Source: an uncultured Oscillospiraceae bacterium
GTDB lineage: Bacteria; Bacillota; Clostridia; Oscillospirales; Oscillospiraceae
Reading direction: 5' to 3'
Length of the DNA: 42,189 nt
NCBI GenBank assembly: GCA_910585265.1
Contig: CAJUCA010000028.1
Location: forward strand, 1-42,189
How positions within the stretch are numbered: the first letter of the stretch is position 1; each line of letters begins with the position of its first letter. The position numbers and the translations under genes were made by a program. The notes beneath the pieces were generated by a model that was not told where the DNA came from, did no database searches, and saw only the letters and a program-made list of their open reading frames with translations. Positions 41,336 to 42,189 of this stretch are shown here, in pieces.

Positions 41336-42189
41336 TCAGTCTTCGTCGCCGTAGGAGTCCTCGTCCCCGGCGTCGGTCTCGTCCTCAGCGGCGGCCAGAT
41401 CGTCGTCGTCGCTGCTCTCCTTCATGGTGAAGCCCGCGTCGGCAAACTCGCTCTCGCTGCCCACGTCCTGATAGCGGTCGTAGTCGTCCTCGCGGAAGCG
41501 GCCGGGCTGGTAGTTGTCCTCGTCGTCGTCCTTCAGCTCGATCTCGTTGCCGTGCTCGTCCAGCACCTGAATGTCCAGGCACAGGGCCTGGAGCTCCTTC
41601 ACCAGCACCTTGAAGGACTCGGGCACGCCGGGCTTGGGCACGTTGTAGCCCTTGACAATAGACTCATAGGTGCGCACGCGGCCCGTCACGTCGTCGGACT
41701 TGACGGTGAGGATCTCCTGGAGGGTATAGGCCGCGCCGTAGGCCTCCAGTGCCCACACCTCCATCTCGCCGAACCGCTGGCCGCCGAACTGGGCCTTGCC
41801 GCCCAGGGGCTGCTGGGTCACCAGGGAGTAGGGGCCGGTGGAGCGGGCGTGGATCTTGTCGTCCACCAGATGGTGGAGCTTGAGGAAGTAGACGTAGCCC
41901 ACGGTGACGGGGTTGTCAAACCGCTCGCCGGTGCGGCCGTCGTACAGCCAGCTCTTGCCGTCCTCCCGGAGGCCCGCCAGCTTCAGGGTGTCGGCGATGT
42001 CCCGCTCGTCCGCGCCGTTGAAGATGGGGGTGGCCACCTTCCAGCCCAGGGCCTTGGCGGCATAGCCCAGATGGACCTCCAGCACCTGCCCGATGTTCAT
42101 ACGGGAGGGCACGCCCAGGGGGTTGAGCACGATATCCAGGGGGGTGCCGTCGGGGAGGAAGGGCATATCCTCCTGGGGCAGGATGCGGG
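41336..42189 (-). CDS. rpoB: DNA-directed RNA polymerase subunit beta, C-terminal part
   Basis: The last 283 codons of rpoB; the gene continues past the right edge (the frame is open to 42189, beginning RILPQEDMPFLPDG). Visible are the flap/clamp-linked GVPSRMNIGQVLEVHLGYAAK, YVYFLKLHHLVDDKIHARSTGPYSLVTQQPLGGKAQFGGQRFGEMEVWALEAYGAA, and the C-terminal helices that seat beta'. It ends in a long acidic tail of about 45 residues (Asp/Glu/Ser-rich, ending DEDSYGDED), a feature of many Clostridia. rpoC follows by 16 bases. Confidence 0.98.
   Translation of the reverse strand, partial: RILPQEDMPFLPDGTPLDIVLNPLGVPSRMNIGQVLEVHLGYAAKALGWKVATPIFNGADERDIADTLKLAGLREDGKSWLYDGRTGERFDNPVTVGYVYFLKLHHLVDDKIHARSTGPYSLVTQQPLGGKAQFGGQRFGEMEVWALEAYGAAYTLQEILTVKSDDVTGRVRTYESIVKGYNVPKPGVPESFKVLVKELQALCLDIQVLDEHGNEIELKDDDEDNYQPGRFREDDYDRYQDVGSESEFADAGFTMKESSDDDDLAAAEDETDAGDEDSYGDED

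Overview
The window looks like chromosomal DNA from a GC-rich, low-oxygen Clostridia member, most likely a gut Oscillospiraceae-type bacterium (Flavonifractor / Lawsonibacter / Intestinimonas-like). This is inferred from gene content: ATP-type PEP carboxykinase, a 2[4Fe-4S] ferredoxin, a subgroup-I aspartate aminotransferase, small ECF sigma/ABC modules, a SpoVK/CbbX-type AAA protein, a Mn riboswitch upstream of mntP, and strong AGGAGG ribosome binding sites with good sigma-A promoters. No 16S gene is present, so the taxonomy is an inference.

Layout. 1-4.5 kb: 5' part of pckA (minus), a ferredoxin (minus), a Clp ATPase without its N-domain (plus), an array of five stem-loops, and an aspartate aminotransferase (minus). 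4.6-6.6 kb: a lower-GC insertion made of an Xre regulator and a large serine recombinase whose frame runs through its own terminator. 6.7-6.9 kb: four stem-loops and a 20-bp palindrome. 7.0-11.3 kb: ECF sigma factor, membrane protein, ABC ATPase and two paralogous ABC permeases in one operon. 11.3-12.2 kb: an AT-richer mobile-element remnant with a consensus promoter, a structured leader, a tiny upstream ORF and a 59-aa protein, then tRNA-Leu(CAA). 12.2-16.5 kb: operon fapA-like / cheX-like / cheY-like / CbbX-type AAA (minus). 16.5-18.7 kb: an Xre-regulated group of small membrane proteins followed by an RluA-type pseudouridine synthase. 18.7-21.4 kb: DUF6440 protein, a second ECF sigma with its anti-sigma, and a rhomboid protease. 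21.4-25.9 kb: minus-strand run of a P-loop protein, nitroreductase, glgX and malic enzyme. 26.1-29.5 kb: flavin reductase and L-asparaginase, a DtxR-family regulator, and an ATP-grasp protein. 29.7-32.2 kb: an MsmK-type sugar ABC ATPase with an odd leader, and an acquired alpha/beta hydrolase. 32.2-36.4 kb: a MacB/FtsX-like exporter pair whose permease carries a roughly 300-residue coiled coil. 36.5-37.3 kb: Mn riboswitch and mntP. 37.4-42.2 kb: rpoC and the 3' part of rpoB (minus).

The most unusual material is non-coding. Two about 163-bp elements (25358-25519 and 29554-29716) share length, termini and apex. Each folds back on itself along its whole length, and its two arms have changed in step, which suggests a structure under selection or a non-autonomous mobile element. 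Other points for follow-up are the Shine-Dalgarno without an ATG upstream of the MsmK-type gene (a possible 105-bp in-frame insertion), a riboswitch with a clear terminator/antiterminator pair, an RBS-sequestering hairpin at the MacB-like operon, and a CheX-CheY-FapA-AAA operon with no flagellar genes nearby.
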